Below the pieces are notes generated by a model. That model saw nothing but the letters and a program-made list of their open reading frames with translations. It made no database searches and was not told the DNA's origin. From assembly GCF_000021985.1 (NCBI RefSeq), contig NC_011901.1, positions 992,001-1,056,000 of the forward strand: a stretch of 64,000 nt of DNA. The letters run 5' to 3'. Numbering within the stretch: position 1 is the first letter of the stretch; each line of letters begins with the position of its first letter. Of the stretch, positions 29,885 to 38,387 are shown piece after piece. The translations under genes and the position numbers were made by a program. Source of the DNA: Thioalkalivibrio sulfidiphilus HL-EbGr7. GTDB taxonomy: Bacteria; Pseudomonadota; Gammaproteobacteria; Ectothiorhodospirales; Ectothiorhodospiraceae.

Positions 29885-31753
29885 ATGGAAACACGTTTTG
29901 CCGCCAAAGACCTGACCCTGATCCTTGGCCTGGTCATCCTGGGCGTGATGCTGATCCTGCTCATGTACCAGGTGGACCGCCAGTGGAGCCGCATGAGCGA
30001 GATGCAGCGGGCCATGCAGGAGCAGTCCGACGATCTGCGTCGGCTGCGCGTGGCCCTGCAGTCCCTGGAGACCCGGGTGCGCAGCGGCGTGGCCGTGGGT
30101 GCAGGGGAGGGGGATCAGCTGGCCGATGTCCCGCCCGCCTTCCGGCGCGCGCAACAGGCCGCCGCCCAGCCCGACTTCGCCCCCGGCGACTGGCTGGTGC
30201 AGGCCTTCCCCACGGGGCTGAGCACCATCACCCCTCTGGTGTCCGCCGACGCCTATTCCCGGGAGGTGCAGAACTACGTGCTGGAGTCCCTGATCACCCG
30301 GGATCCGGACACCCTGGAATGGCAGGGCCTGATCGCCCGGGACTGGACCATCAGCGAGGACGGACTCACCATCACCTTCCGCATGCGCCCCGACGTGAAC
30401 TTCTCCGACGGCGTGCCGCTCACCGCCCACGACGTGGTGTTCACCTGGGCCTTCATCATGAACGAGGCCATCGCCGCGCCCCGTTCCCGGGCCTACCTGG
30501 AGAAGCTGGAGAAGGTGGAGGCCCTGGATGATCACACCGTGGCCTTCACCTTTGCCGAGCCCTACTTCAACAGCCTGTCCCTGGCCGGCGGCCTGGAGAT
30601 CATGCCGAGGCATTTCTACGCGCGTTTTCTGGACGATCCCGAGGCCTTCAACCGTTCCCGCGGCCTGCTGCTGGGTTCCGGCCCCTACCGGCTGTCCGAC
30701 CCCGAGGGCTGGACTCCGGACCAGGGCCTGGTGGAGCTGGTGCGCAATCCGCGCTACTGGGGGCCGGTGGATCCGCCCTTCAACCGGGTGCTCTGGCGTG
30801 TCATCGAGAACGACAGCGCCCGCCTGACCACCTTCCGCAACGGCGAGATCGACGCCTACGGCGCACGTCCCCGTGAGTACCAGCGCCTGCTGGAGGACGA
30901 ACAGTTGCGCAGCCGCACCCGGCACTTCGAGTACATGAGCCCCACCGCCGGCTACAACTACATCGGCTGGAACCAGGAGCGGGACGGGCGTGCAACCCGC
31001 TTCGCCGATCCTCGGGTGCGCCAGGCCATGAGCCACCTCACGCCGATCGAGCGCATCATCGACGAGATCATGCTGGGCTATGCGGAGCCGGCGGTCAGCC
31101 CCTTCAACCCCCGCAGCCCGCAGCACGACACGAGCCTCGAACCCTATGCCTTCGACATCGAGCGGGCCACGCAGCTGCTGCACGAGGCGGGCTACCGCAG
31201 CCGCAACCGTGACGGCATCCTGGTGGACGAACAGGGCAGGCCATTCGAGTTCGAGCTGGTGTTCTTCCAGGACAACGAGGACACCCGGCGCATCGTGCTG
31301 TTCCTGCGCGACATCTACGCCCGGGCCGGTATCCTGCTGCGTCCGCGGCCCACGGAGTGGTCGGTGATGCTGGACCTGCTCACCCGCAAGGACTTCGACG
31401 CCATCACCCTGGGCTGGACCAGCGGCGTGGAGACCGACATCTACCAGATGTTCCACTCCAGCCAGACCGTGGCCGGCGGCGACAACTTCATCAACTACCG
31501 CAACCCGGAACTGGACCGGCTCATCGACCAGGCCCGGGCCGAGGTGGACGAGGCCGCGCGCATGGCACTCTGGCAGCAGGTCGAGCGCATCCTGTACGAG
31601 GATCAGCCCTACACCTTCCTCATGCGCCGCCAGACGCTCGCCTTCATCGACCAGCGCCTGCACAACCTGCAGATCACCAATCTGGGCCTGAATCTCGGTG
31701 CGGTGCCCGTGGAGACCTATGTGCCAGCGGATATGCAGAGGTACACGAGATGA
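29885..31753 (+). CDS. Membrane-anchored peptide-binding protein of an ABC importer
   Basis: 622 residues. Family 5 extracellular solute-binding protein (OppA/DppA/YejA class): LVQAFPTGLSTITPLVS, SEDGLTITFRMRPDVNFSDG, LTAHDVVFTWAF and YNYIGWNQ are typical. Unusually, the N-terminus is not a cleaved signal or lipobox but one membrane helix (about 10-28) followed by a predicted coiled coil (about 32-70), so the binding domain would be tethered to the inner membrane. First gene of a four-gene set with two permeases and a fused ATPase. Ligand inferred to be oligopeptides. Confidence 0.88.
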   Translation: METRFAAKDLTLILGLVILGVMLILLMYQVDRQWSRMSEMQRAMQEQSDDLRRLRVALQSLETRVRSGVAVGAGEGDQLADVPPAFRRAQQAAAQPDFAPGDWLVQAFPTGLSTITPLVSADAYSREVQNYVLESLITRDPDTLEWQGLIARDWTISEDGLTITFRMRPDVNFSDGVPLTAHDVVFTWAFIMNEAIAAPRSRAYLEKLEKVEALDDHTVAFTFAEPYFNSLSLAGGLEIMPRHFYARFLDDPEAFNRSRGLLLGSGPYRLSDPEGWTPDQGLVELVRNPRYWGPVDPPFNRVLWRVIENDSARLTTFRNGEIDAYGARPREYQRLLEDEQLRSRTRHFEYMSPTAGYNYIGWNQERDGRATRFADPRVRQAMSHLTPIERIIDEIMLGYAEPAVSPFNPRSPQHDTSLEPYAFDIERATQLLHEAGYRSRNRDGILVDEQGRPFEFELVFFQDNEDTRRIVLFLRDIYARAGILLRPRPTEWSVMLDLLTRKDFDAITLGWTSGVETDIYQMFHSSQTVAGGDNFINYRNPELDRLIDQARAEVDEAARMALWQQVERILYEDQPYTFLMRRQTLAFIDQRLHNLQITNLGLNLGAVPVETYVPADMQRYTR

Positions 31754-31869
31754 TTCAGATTCAAAATTCAAAATTCAAAATTCAAAGTTTGATGGTGACG
31801 TTGCAATCTCGAGGTGTGCGCGATGGCCAGCAGCATGCCCTTTGAATCTTGAACTTTGAATCTTGAATT
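31753..31869. repeat. Family-A inverted repeat (A2)
   Basis: Left arm 31753-31788 (ATTCAGATTCAAAATTCAAA words), right arm 31840-31869 (TTTGAATCTTGAACTTTG words), loop about 51 nt. The left arm starts on the last base of the binding-protein stop codon. It splits an operon: the permease GTG at 31879 follows only 9 nt after the right arm and has no Shine-Dalgarno. Confidence 0.88.
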
Positions 31870-31878
31870 GCCTTTCCC

Positions 31879-33261
31879 GTGACCACCTATATCCTGCGTC
31901 GCCTGCTGCTCATGTTCCCCACCCTGCTGGGGATCACGCTCGTGGTGTTCGTGGTCATGGCCGCGGCCCCCGGCGGCATCAGTGCCCAGGCCCTGGTGGA
32001 CGGCCTGAACCTGGAGCCCCAGGCCAAGAAGGCCCTGGAGGACTACTACAATCGCCGCTACGGACTGGATCAGCCGGCGCCGGTGCAGTACCTGCGCTGG
32101 TTGAACAACGTCTCGCCGGTGGGTTTCCAGATCGACGAGACCACCGGCGAGCTGGGACGCTTCTCCTTCTTCAAGGGCTCTGACCTGGGCATGAGTTTTC
32201 GCTACGGGCGCCCGGTGATGGATCTGATCGCCGAGCGCCTGCCCATCACCCTGCTGCTCAACGTCGTCTCCATTCCCATCATCTACGTCATCGCCATCGC
32301 CGTGGGGGTGCATGCCGCCACCCGCCGGGGCAGCAGCTTCGATGTCAGTTCCAGCGTGGTGATGCTCGGGCTGTGGTCGGTGCCCACCATGCTGGCGGGC
32401 GTGCTGCTGATCGGTTTCTTCGCCTCGGACCAGTTCTGGCGCTGGTTCCCCACCGCCGGCATCAGCCGGCGCGAGGCCCTGGACATGCCCTTCCTGCCCC
32501 ACTGGGGCAGCCTGGGCGAGGTGTTGTTGCTGTTCCTGGCGGTGGGGCTTTGCGCCGCGCTGCTGGTGTGGCTCAGCCTGCGCGGCACGGCACGCCTGCG
32601 CATGGCGCTGCTCGGCGCGCTGGGCGCCGGGGCCGGCGTGGTCATGGCCGGGCAGGTGAGCGAGGGCTTCAGTGCGACTCAGGTCGTGCTGGCGCTGCTG
32701 GTGGGCGCCGCCTTCGCGGGCATCGGCTGGAGCGGTTTCCAGGCGCTGCGCACCGTCACCATGGGGCTCATCGGCGTGATCCTGGGCATCCTGCTGGTGG
32801 CGCAGTTCTTCCCCGGCGAGTTCGTGCGCGGCTTCCTGCTGGACCGGCTCTGGCACCTGGTGCTGCCGGTGATCTGCCTGTCCTACGGTGGCTTCGCCTT
32901 CCTGGCCAAGCTGACCCGCTCCTCGGTGCTGGAGAACCTGCTGGCCGACTATGCCCGCACCGCCCGGGCCAAGGGCGTATCGGAAAGCGATGTGTTGTGG
33001 AAGCACGTGTTTCGCAATTCCCTGCTGCCCCTGATCACCGTCTCCGCCACTCTCCTGCCCAGCCTGCTGGCGGGCTCGGTGATCGTGGAGACCATCTTCA
33101 GCATCGACGGCATGGGCAAGCTGGCGGTGGAGGCGGTGCGCGGCCGCGACCGGGAGCTGGTGCTCTCGGTGACGCTCATCAGCGGCCTGCTGACCCTGGC
33201 CGGCTACCTGCTGGCGGATCTCTGCTACGCCATCGTGGACCCGCGGGTGAGCTATGACTGA
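31879..33261 (+). CDS. Peptide ABC transporter permease, OppB/YejB type
   Basis: 460 residues, longer than the usual 310-360. N-terminal YILRRLLLMFPTLLGITLVVF is the OppB hallmark; the EAA-type loop ADYARTARAKGVSESDVLWKHVFRN near residue 365 contacts the ATPase. Extra hydrophobic segments at about 205-300 explain the length. GTG start; no ribosome-binding site is visible because repeat A2 occupies the leader. Overlaps the next permease gene by 8 nt. Confidence 0.9.
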   Translation: MTTYILRRLLLMFPTLLGITLVVFVVMAAAPGGISAQALVDGLNLEPQAKKALEDYYNRRYGLDQPAPVQYLRWLNNVSPVGFQIDETTGELGRFSFFKGSDLGMSFRYGRPVMDLIAERLPITLLLNVVSIPIIYVIAIAVGVHAATRRGSSFDVSSSVVMLGLWSVPTMLAGVLLIGFFASDQFWRWFPTAGISRREALDMPFLPHWGSLGEVLLLFLAVGLCAALLVWLSLRGTARLRMALLGALGAGAGVVMAGQVSEGFSATQVVLALLVGAAFAGIGWSGFQALRTVTMGLIGVILGILLVAQFFPGEFVRGFLLDRLWHLVLPVICLSYGGFAFLAKLTRSSVLENLLADYARTARAKGVSESDVLWKHVFRNSLLPLITVSATLLPSLLAGSVIVETIFSIDGMGKLAVEAVRGRDRELVLSVTLISGLLTLAGYLLADLCYAIVDPRVSYD

Positions 33262-34450
33262 GTCGCTCGCCACCGCCAAGCCCGCCTCTCTCGCGCCCCG
33301 GCGCAGCTACAGCGCTCAGGTGTTGCGCGAGGTGTTCCTGCGCTGGGGTGCCCGGGTGGGGCTCGCCTGGATCCTGGTGCTGGTGGGCGTGTCGGTGTTC
33401 GCGCCCTTCATCGCCACCAGTCATCCCCTGCTGCTCTCCGAGGGCGGGCGGCTCTTCAGCCCCGCCCTGCGCCACCTGACGCCGGCGGACGTCACCATCA
33501 TGGCGGTGTTCCTGGCGGCGGTGGCGGTGCTGTTCTGGCGGGTGGCGTTCCGCAAGCGCCTGGCAGTGGTCCTTGGCGTGCTGGCGCTGAGCGCGACGCT
33601 CAGCTACAGCCTGATCACGCCGCCCTCCCTGGTGATCTTCGAGCAGTACCGGGAGGCGGAGGCCGCCGGGCAGTATGACTGGGTGTGGCGTGCGCCGATT
33701 CCCTATTCCCCCAAGGACTACCTGCGTGATTTCGGCGACACCGGCCTCGAGGCCCCGCTCGAGAGTGCCGAGCGGCGCCACTGGCTGGGCACGGAGGAGA
33801 ACGGCGCAGACGTGCTCTCACGCATGATCCACGCCTCGCGCATCGCCCTGGCCATCGGCTTCATCGCCACGGGCATCGCGCTCGGCATCGGCGTGATCAT
33901 CGGCGGCCTGATGGGCTACTTCTCCGGCATCGTGGACATCATCGGCATGCGCCTGGTGGAGATCTTCGAGGCCATCCCCACGCTGTTCCTGCTGCTCACC
34001 TTCGTGGCCTTCTTCGGTCGCAGCCTGTACATGATGATGATCATCATCGGCATCACCTCCTGGTCGGGCTATGCCCGCTACGTGCGCGCCGAATTCCTCA
34101 AGCTGCGCCAGCAGGAATACGTACAGGCGGCGGTGGCCTGCGGCCTGCCGCTGCGCTCCATCCTGTTCCGCCACATGCTGCCCAACGGCGCCGCGCCCAT
34201 CCTGGTGGCGGCAAGCTTCGGTGTGGCCTCCGCCATCCTCGCCGAGGCGACGCTGAGCTTCCTGGGCCTGGGCCTGGTGGACGATCCCTCCTGGGGCCAG
34301 ATGCTCAACCAGGCAGTGCAGTCCTCCACCTTCAACTGGTGGATGGCGGCCTTCCCGGGCGGCGCCATCTTCCTCACGGTGTTCGCCTACAACCTGGTGG
34401 GCGAATCCCTGCGCGACGCGCTGGATCCGCATTTGAAGAAGAGCATCTAA
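33254..34450 (+). CDS. Peptide ABC transporter permease, OppC/YejE type
   Basis: 398 residues. The second permease: HWLGTEENGADVLSRMIHASRIAL and the EAA loop FLKLRQQEYVQAAVACGLP are typical of OppC/DppC. A large periplasmic insertion (about 55-170) with two extra hydrophobic stretches resembles YejE-type proteins. Starts inside the oppB-like gene, so the two are translationally coupled. Confidence 0.9.
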   Translation: MTESLATAKPASLAPRRSYSAQVLREVFLRWGARVGLAWILVLVGVSVFAPFIATSHPLLLSEGGRLFSPALRHLTPADVTIMAVFLAAVAVLFWRVAFRKRLAVVLGVLALSATLSYSLITPPSLVIFEQYREAEAAGQYDWVWRAPIPYSPKDYLRDFGDTGLEAPLESAERRHWLGTEENGADVLSRMIHASRIALAIGFIATGIALGIGVIIGGLMGYFSGIVDIIGMRLVEIFEAIPTLFLLLTFVAFFGRSLYMMMIIIGITSWSGYARYVRAEFLKLRQQEYVQAAVACGLPLRSILFRHMLPNGAAPILVAASFGVASAILAEATLSFLGLGLVDDPSWGQMLNQAVQSSTFNWWMAAFPGGAIFLTVFAYNLVGESLRDALDPHLKKSI

Positions 34451-34465
34451 ACAGTCAACCGTATT

Positions 34466-34622
34466 TGACGCAGAGCACGCAAAGACGCAGAGAACGCAAA
34501 AGACCACAGGCAATCATGCGGGATCATTGGAGTAGTCTTTACTCGACATGAGATAAACGATGAGGCTATGTATGACCGATCTTTCCTTTGCGCCCTCTGC
34601 GTCTCCGCGTACTCTGCGTTAA
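34466..34622. repeat. Family-C inverted repeat (C3)
   Basis: Left arm 34466-34502 (GACGCAGAGC, ACGCAAAG, ACGCAGAG, AACGCAAAA), right arm 34581-34622 (CCTTTGCG, CCTCTGCG, TCTCCGCG, TACTCTGCG). The roughly 78-nt loop has no gene. It lies between permease and ATPase genes of the same importer. Confidence 0.88.
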
Positions 34623-34652
34623 TGACATGGTATGTAGATCTAAGGCCCTTAC

Positions 34653-36368
34653 ATGCTGCTTGAAGTGAAAAATCTCCAGACCCATCTGCGTGCCGGCGGG
34701 GAGACCGTCAAGGCGGTGGATGACGTGAGCTTTCACATCGAGCGGGGCGAGACCTTCTGCCTGGTGGGGGAGTCGGGCAGCGGCAAGTCGGTCTCGGCCC
34801 TGTCGGTGATCCAGCTCCTGCCCCGGGACATCAGCAGCCATCCGGGCGGCGAGATCTGGTTCGAGGACCGTCAGCCCGACGGGCGCATCGAGCGGGTGGA
34901 CATGCTCAGGCTCTCCGAGGAGCGGCGCCGGCAGATCCGCGGCAGCCGCATCAGCATGATCTTCCAGGAGCCCATGACCTCGCTCAACCCGGTGTTCACC
35001 GTGGGCGACCAGATCGTCGAGGCCCTGCGGCTGCACCGTCCCGAGATGGGCGATGCCGAGGCCCGTGAGCGGGCCGTGGCGGCGCTCGCCCAGGTGCAGA
35101 TCCCCAAGCCGGACGAACGTTTCCACGAGTTTCCCCATCGCCTCTCCGGCGGCCAGCGCCAGCGGGTGATGATCGCCATGGCCATGGCCTGCGAGCCGGA
35201 CCTGCTCATCGCCGACGAGCCCACCACCGCCCTGGACGTGACCGTGCAGGCGGAGATCCTGCGCCTGATGCGCGAGCTGCAGGAGAAAAACGGCATGGGC
35301 ATCCTGTTCATCACCCACGACTTCGGCGTGGTGGCGCAGATGGCCCGTCGCCTGGCGGTGATGAAGCTGGGCAAGATCGTGGAGACCGGCGAGGTGAAGA
35401 AGGTGCTCACCGAACCGCAGCATCCCTATACCCGACAGCTGATCGAGGCACTGCCCGAGAACCTGCGCAAGCGTCGTGCGTCGACGGTGATCGAGTCTCC
35501 TGCCACGGTTGAGCCGCCGCGGATCGCCGAGGCGCCCCTGGTGGATCTGAACGATGTGCGTATCCACTTCCCGGTGCGCAAGGGTCTGATGCGCCGGGTG
35601 GTGGATCACGTGCGCGCCGTGGACGGCGTGACGCTCAGCATCCCGCAGGGCCAGGTGCTTGCCCTGGTGGGGGAGTCCGGCTGCGGCAAGACCACCCTGG
35701 GACGCGGCATCCTGCGGCTGCAGGACATCACCAGCGGTTCGGTACGTTTCGAAGGCGAGGACATCAGCACGCTCAGCCCCCGGGAGATGCGTCCCTTCCG
35801 CCGGCGCATGCAGATCATCTTCCAGGACCCGGCCTCGTCTCTGAATCCGCGCATGACCGTGGCCGGGGCGCTCACCGAACCCATGGCGGTGCACGGCATC
35901 GGCGGGTCCCTGGAGGAGCGCCTGCACCTGGCCCAGCAGGTGCTCGACCAGGTGCAGCTGCCCGCCGACAGCCTGTGGCGCTATCCCCACGAGTTCTCGG
36001 GCGGTCAGCGCCAGCGCATCGGCATCGCCCGGGCCCTGGTGCTCAACCCGAGCTTCATCGTCTGCGACGAGGTGACCAGCGCGCTGGACGTCTCGGTGCA
36101 GGCGGAGATCCTGCAGATCCTGCTGGCCCTGAAGGCGGAGCGCGGCCTCACGCTGCTGTTCATCACCCACAACATCGGCGTGGTGGAATACCTGGCCGAC
36201 ACCATGGCGGTGATGTATCAGGGGCGGGTGGTGGAGTACGGCCCGACGGAGCAGGTGAGCAACCGTCCCCGGGACGATTACACCCGCAAGCTGCTGGCGG
36301 CGGTGCCGAGGCTGGATCTAGCCCGCATATCTCACCGGTCGGACACCGGCGGACGCATAACAGCCTGA
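34653..36368 (+). CDS. Peptide ABC transporter ATPase, two fused domains (YejF-like)
   Basis: 571 residues with two complete nucleotide-binding domains: Walker A GESGSGKS and GESGCGKTT, signatures LSGGQRQRVMIAMA and FSGGQRQRIGIARA, Walker B LLIADEPTT and FIVCDEVTS. One fused ATPase with two permeases and a binding protein is the yejABEF layout, an importer of oligopeptides and microcin C in E. coli. The last 18 residues (LARISHRSDTGGRITA) are encoded inside the terminal repeat of a MITE-like element, so the natural C-terminus has been replaced. Confidence 0.93.
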   Translation: MLLEVKNLQTHLRAGGETVKAVDDVSFHIERGETFCLVGESGSGKSVSALSVIQLLPRDISSHPGGEIWFEDRQPDGRIERVDMLRLSEERRRQIRGSRISMIFQEPMTSLNPVFTVGDQIVEALRLHRPEMGDAEARERAVAALAQVQIPKPDERFHEFPHRLSGGQRQRVMIAMAMACEPDLLIADEPTTALDVTVQAEILRLMRELQEKNGMGILFITHDFGVVAQMARRLAVMKLGKIVETGEVKKVLTEPQHPYTRQLIEALPENLRKRRASTVIESPATVEPPRIAEAPLVDLNDVRIHFPVRKGLMRRVVDHVRAVDGVTLSIPQGQVLALVGESGCGKTTLGRGILRLQDITSGSVRFEGEDISTLSPREMRPFRRRMQIIFQDPASSLNPRMTVAGALTEPMAVHGIGGSLEERLHLAQQVLDQVQLPADSLWRYPHEFSGGQRQRIGIARALVLNPSFIVCDEVTSALDVSVQAEILQILLALKAERGLTLLFITHNIGVVEYLADTMAVMYQGRVVEYGPTEQVSNRPRDDYTRKLLAAVPRLDLARISHRSDTGGRITA

Positions 36369-36579
36369 AACGCAAGTGAAATACACCGAAATGTTCGGTG
36401 AACTCAGCATGACAGTTTGTTCCCGCCGGTATCCTATCGCGGTTCAGGCTCGTCTTCACGTCCGTAGGCTTGCTCTTCACTCAACCCATAGCTATTGCTA
36501 TGGGTTTCGCTCCAGAGCGGCGCCTACGAACGCGAATCCTTCGCCTGCCTCCGCGATCCCGGTGAGATATGCGGGCTAG
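36318..36579. mobile_element. 262-bp MITE-like element at the end of the ABC ATPase gene
   Basis: Perfect 21-bp terminal inverted repeats (36318-36338, 36559-36579) beginning CTAG, CCCGCATATCTCACCGG. No transposase inside. Interior hairpins: CACCGAA/TTCGGTG (near 36383-36399), AACCCATAGC/GCTATGGGTT (near 36482-36505) nested in CGTAGGC/GCCTACG. CTAG at both outer edges may be a 4-bp target duplication or part of the repeat. A solo end lies at 2761-2775. Parent insertion sequence not identified. Confidence 0.75.
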
Positions 36580-36584
36580 TGGCG

Positions 36585-36723
36585 TGAATGGAAGTTGGAA
36601 GTGTGAATCGGGAAGTGGGAAAGGAAGTTGGAAGTGTGAATTGGGAAGTGCGAAGTAGGGATTGGTTTACACTTCTCACTTCTTACTTCCCACGTCTTAC
36701 TTCCCGCTTCCCACTTCTTACTT
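36585..36723. repeat. Family-B inverted repeat (B3)
   Basis: Left arm 36585-36656 (GGAAGTTGGAAGTGTGAATCG words), right arm 36669-36723 (ACTTCTCACTTCTTACTTCCC words), short loop. It follows the MITE directly, and its right edge contains the FHA gene stop codon (TTACTT on the plus strand). Convergent junction. Confidence 0.88.
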
Positions 36724-37527
36724 GGTCACAAACTCCATCCGAATGCCCGCGATATCGATGATGTCGCCATGCTTGAGCAGGCGGGCCTGGTTGCCGATGG
36801 GCTGGTCGTTGACCTTGGGGGATTCGCCGCTGGCGCCGGCGTCCACGCGCACCAGCACGTAGCCCTGGGCGCGCTTGGTGATGGCGGCCACCTGCACGCC
36901 GGGTCGGCCCAGGGTGGTGAGGTTCTTCACCAGTTCCAGGCTGCGACCGGCGTTGGGGCCGGAGAGGATGCGCAGCGTGCCAGTGCCCGCGGTCGCAGGC
37001 TGCGGGGCAGGGGTTGCTGCGGCCGCGGACCGGGGGGCGTGATGGGGGGCAGGGGTTCCGGCCGGTTCCGGGCGGGTGCCGGTGCGGCGGGTTTCGCCCG
37101 CCGGGGCAGGGGTGGTCTCGATCTTGCGCACGGCCTTTTCCATGCCGGCATCGGCCTGGGTCTGGGGCAGGCCCAGGGCATCCATGCGCACGATCATGGT
37201 CTTTTCCAGGTTGTCGGGCGTCAGGGTCTTCACCGGGCCGGTCTGGTGGGTGAAGCGCAGGCGATAGTGATGGATGTTGATCTCGTCGCCTTCCTGCAGC
37301 GCCCGCTTGCGGATGCGCACGCCGTTGACCCAGGTGCCGTTGGTGCTGCCCAGGTCCTCGATGAAGCTGTCGTTGAGCAGGGTGATGACCTGGGCGTGAT
37401 AGCCGCTGACCGCGTGGTTGTCCAGATGGATGTCGTTGTCCGGCTTGCGACCGATGGTCAGGGTCTCCCGGCTGAGGGGGATGTCCTTCAGGAGCTGGTC
37501 GTTGAGCGTGAGGATGAGACGGGCCAT
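36718..37527 (-). CDS. Double FHA-domain protein
   Basis: 269 residues. N-terminal FHA domain (about 20-95) with the phosphothreonine-binding pattern IGRKPDNDI, SGYHA and STNGTWVNG; a Pro/Ala/Thr-rich linker (about 135-185); then a second, degenerate FHA-like domain (LRILSGPNAGRSLELV, NDQPIGNQARLLKHGDII) without the Ser/Arg pair in clear form. FHA domains read Thr phosphorylation. Located 7 nt downstream of a PP2C phosphatase gene, so the pair likely forms a phospho-signalling unit; no kinase gene is in the window. Confidence 0.88.
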   Translation of the reverse strand: MARLILTLNDQLLKDIPLSRETLTIGRKPDNDIHLDNHAVSGYHAQVITLLNDSFIEDLGSTNGTWVNGVRIRKRALQEGDEINIHHYRLRFTHQTGPVKTLTPDNLEKTMIVRMDALGLPQTQADAGMEKAVRKIETTPAPAGETRRTGTRPEPAGTPAPHHAPRSAAAATPAPQPATAGTGTLRILSGPNAGRSLELVKNLTTLGRPGVQVAAITKRAQGYVLVRVDAGASGESPKVNDQPIGNQARLLKHGDIIDIAGIRMEFVTK

Positions 37528-37534
37528 GGCTGTC

Positions 37535-38365
37535 CTAGCTGCGTTTTAGGATCTTCGTGATCCGTTTATACCACGGCAGATCCTTCGGGTGGGTGTCGAG
37601 CACCCGCGTCAGCACCACGGAGACGTTGTCCCGCCCGCCCGAGTTGAGCGCCCGCTCCACCAGCCGCTCGGCGGCGGCCTCGATGTCGGGCGCGGCCTCC
37701 AGCAGGGTGCGCTCGATGGTGCTGTCGTCGATCATGTCGTTCAGGCCGTCCGAACACAGCAGGTACACGTCGCCCGGCAGGGCCAGGCCTTCCAGCACAT
37801 CCACCGCCACGCTGGGTTCGATGCCGAGCGCGCGGGTCACCAGGTTCTTGTTCTGGGCGGTGCGCGCCTCTTCGCGATTGTAGTAACCGTGGTCCACCAG
37901 TTCCTGGATCAGGGTGTGGTCGGTGGTGAGCTGCTCCAGGCGCCGGTCCCGCATGCGATACAGGCGTGAGTCGCCCACGTGGGCGATGGTCACCTGGTTG
38001 CCGTGGAAGGCAGCCATCACCAGGGTGGTGCCCATGCCCGCGTGGCGGGTGTCCTGCTGGGCGGCCTGGTAGATCTTGTGGTTGGCCCGCAGGATGGCCT
38101 CGCGCACGGCCATGGTCTGGCGGGTGTAACCCAGTTCCGGGTCCAGCTCGCCCGGGTTCAGGCCGGGCAGCACCCGCTGCAGTTCGTCCAGGATGGTATT
38201 GACCGCAATCTGGCTGGCCACCTCGCCGCTGGAATAGCCGCCCATGCCGTCGGCCAGCACCACCACGCCCAGGTGCGGGTCGTTGCCGATGGCGTCCTCG
38301 TTGTGGCTGCGCACGTGGCCGGTGTCGGTGCGGCTGGCGACGAGAATCGGGGCCGTGTCGTTCAC
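37535..38365 (-). CDS. PP2C-family serine/threonine phosphatase
   Basis: 276 residues, Stp1-like length. Metal-binding motifs: RSHNEDA, LADGMGGYSSGEVAS, HVGDSRLYRMRDRRLEQLTTDH, CSDGLNDM and GGRDNVSVVLTRV. The short basic tail (WYKRITKILKRS) could touch the membrane. Hydrolyses phospho-Ser/Thr proteins, partner of the adjacent FHA protein. Transcribed with it and with the upstream lytic transglycosylase gene 22 nt away. Confidence 0.93.
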   Translation of the reverse strand: MNDTAPILVASRTDTGHVRSHNEDAIGNDPHLGVVVLADGMGGYSSGEVASQIAVNTILDELQRVLPGLNPGELDPELGYTRQTMAVREAILRANHKIYQAAQQDTRHAGMGTTLVMAAFHGNQVTIAHVGDSRLYRMRDRRLEQLTTDHTLIQELVDHGYYNREEARTAQNKNLVTRALGIEPSVAVDVLEGLALPGDVYLLCSDGLNDMIDDSTIERTLLEAAPDIEAAAERLVERALNSGGRDNVSVVLTRVLDTHPKDLPWYKRITKILKRS

Positions 38366-38387
38366 GTGCGCTCAGAGTCCTGGGGCG

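Noticed and set aside
36369-36579. Small coding gene inside the MITE-like element
   Set aside because: Only short frames without ribosome sites; structure is dominated by inverted repeats and hairpins.
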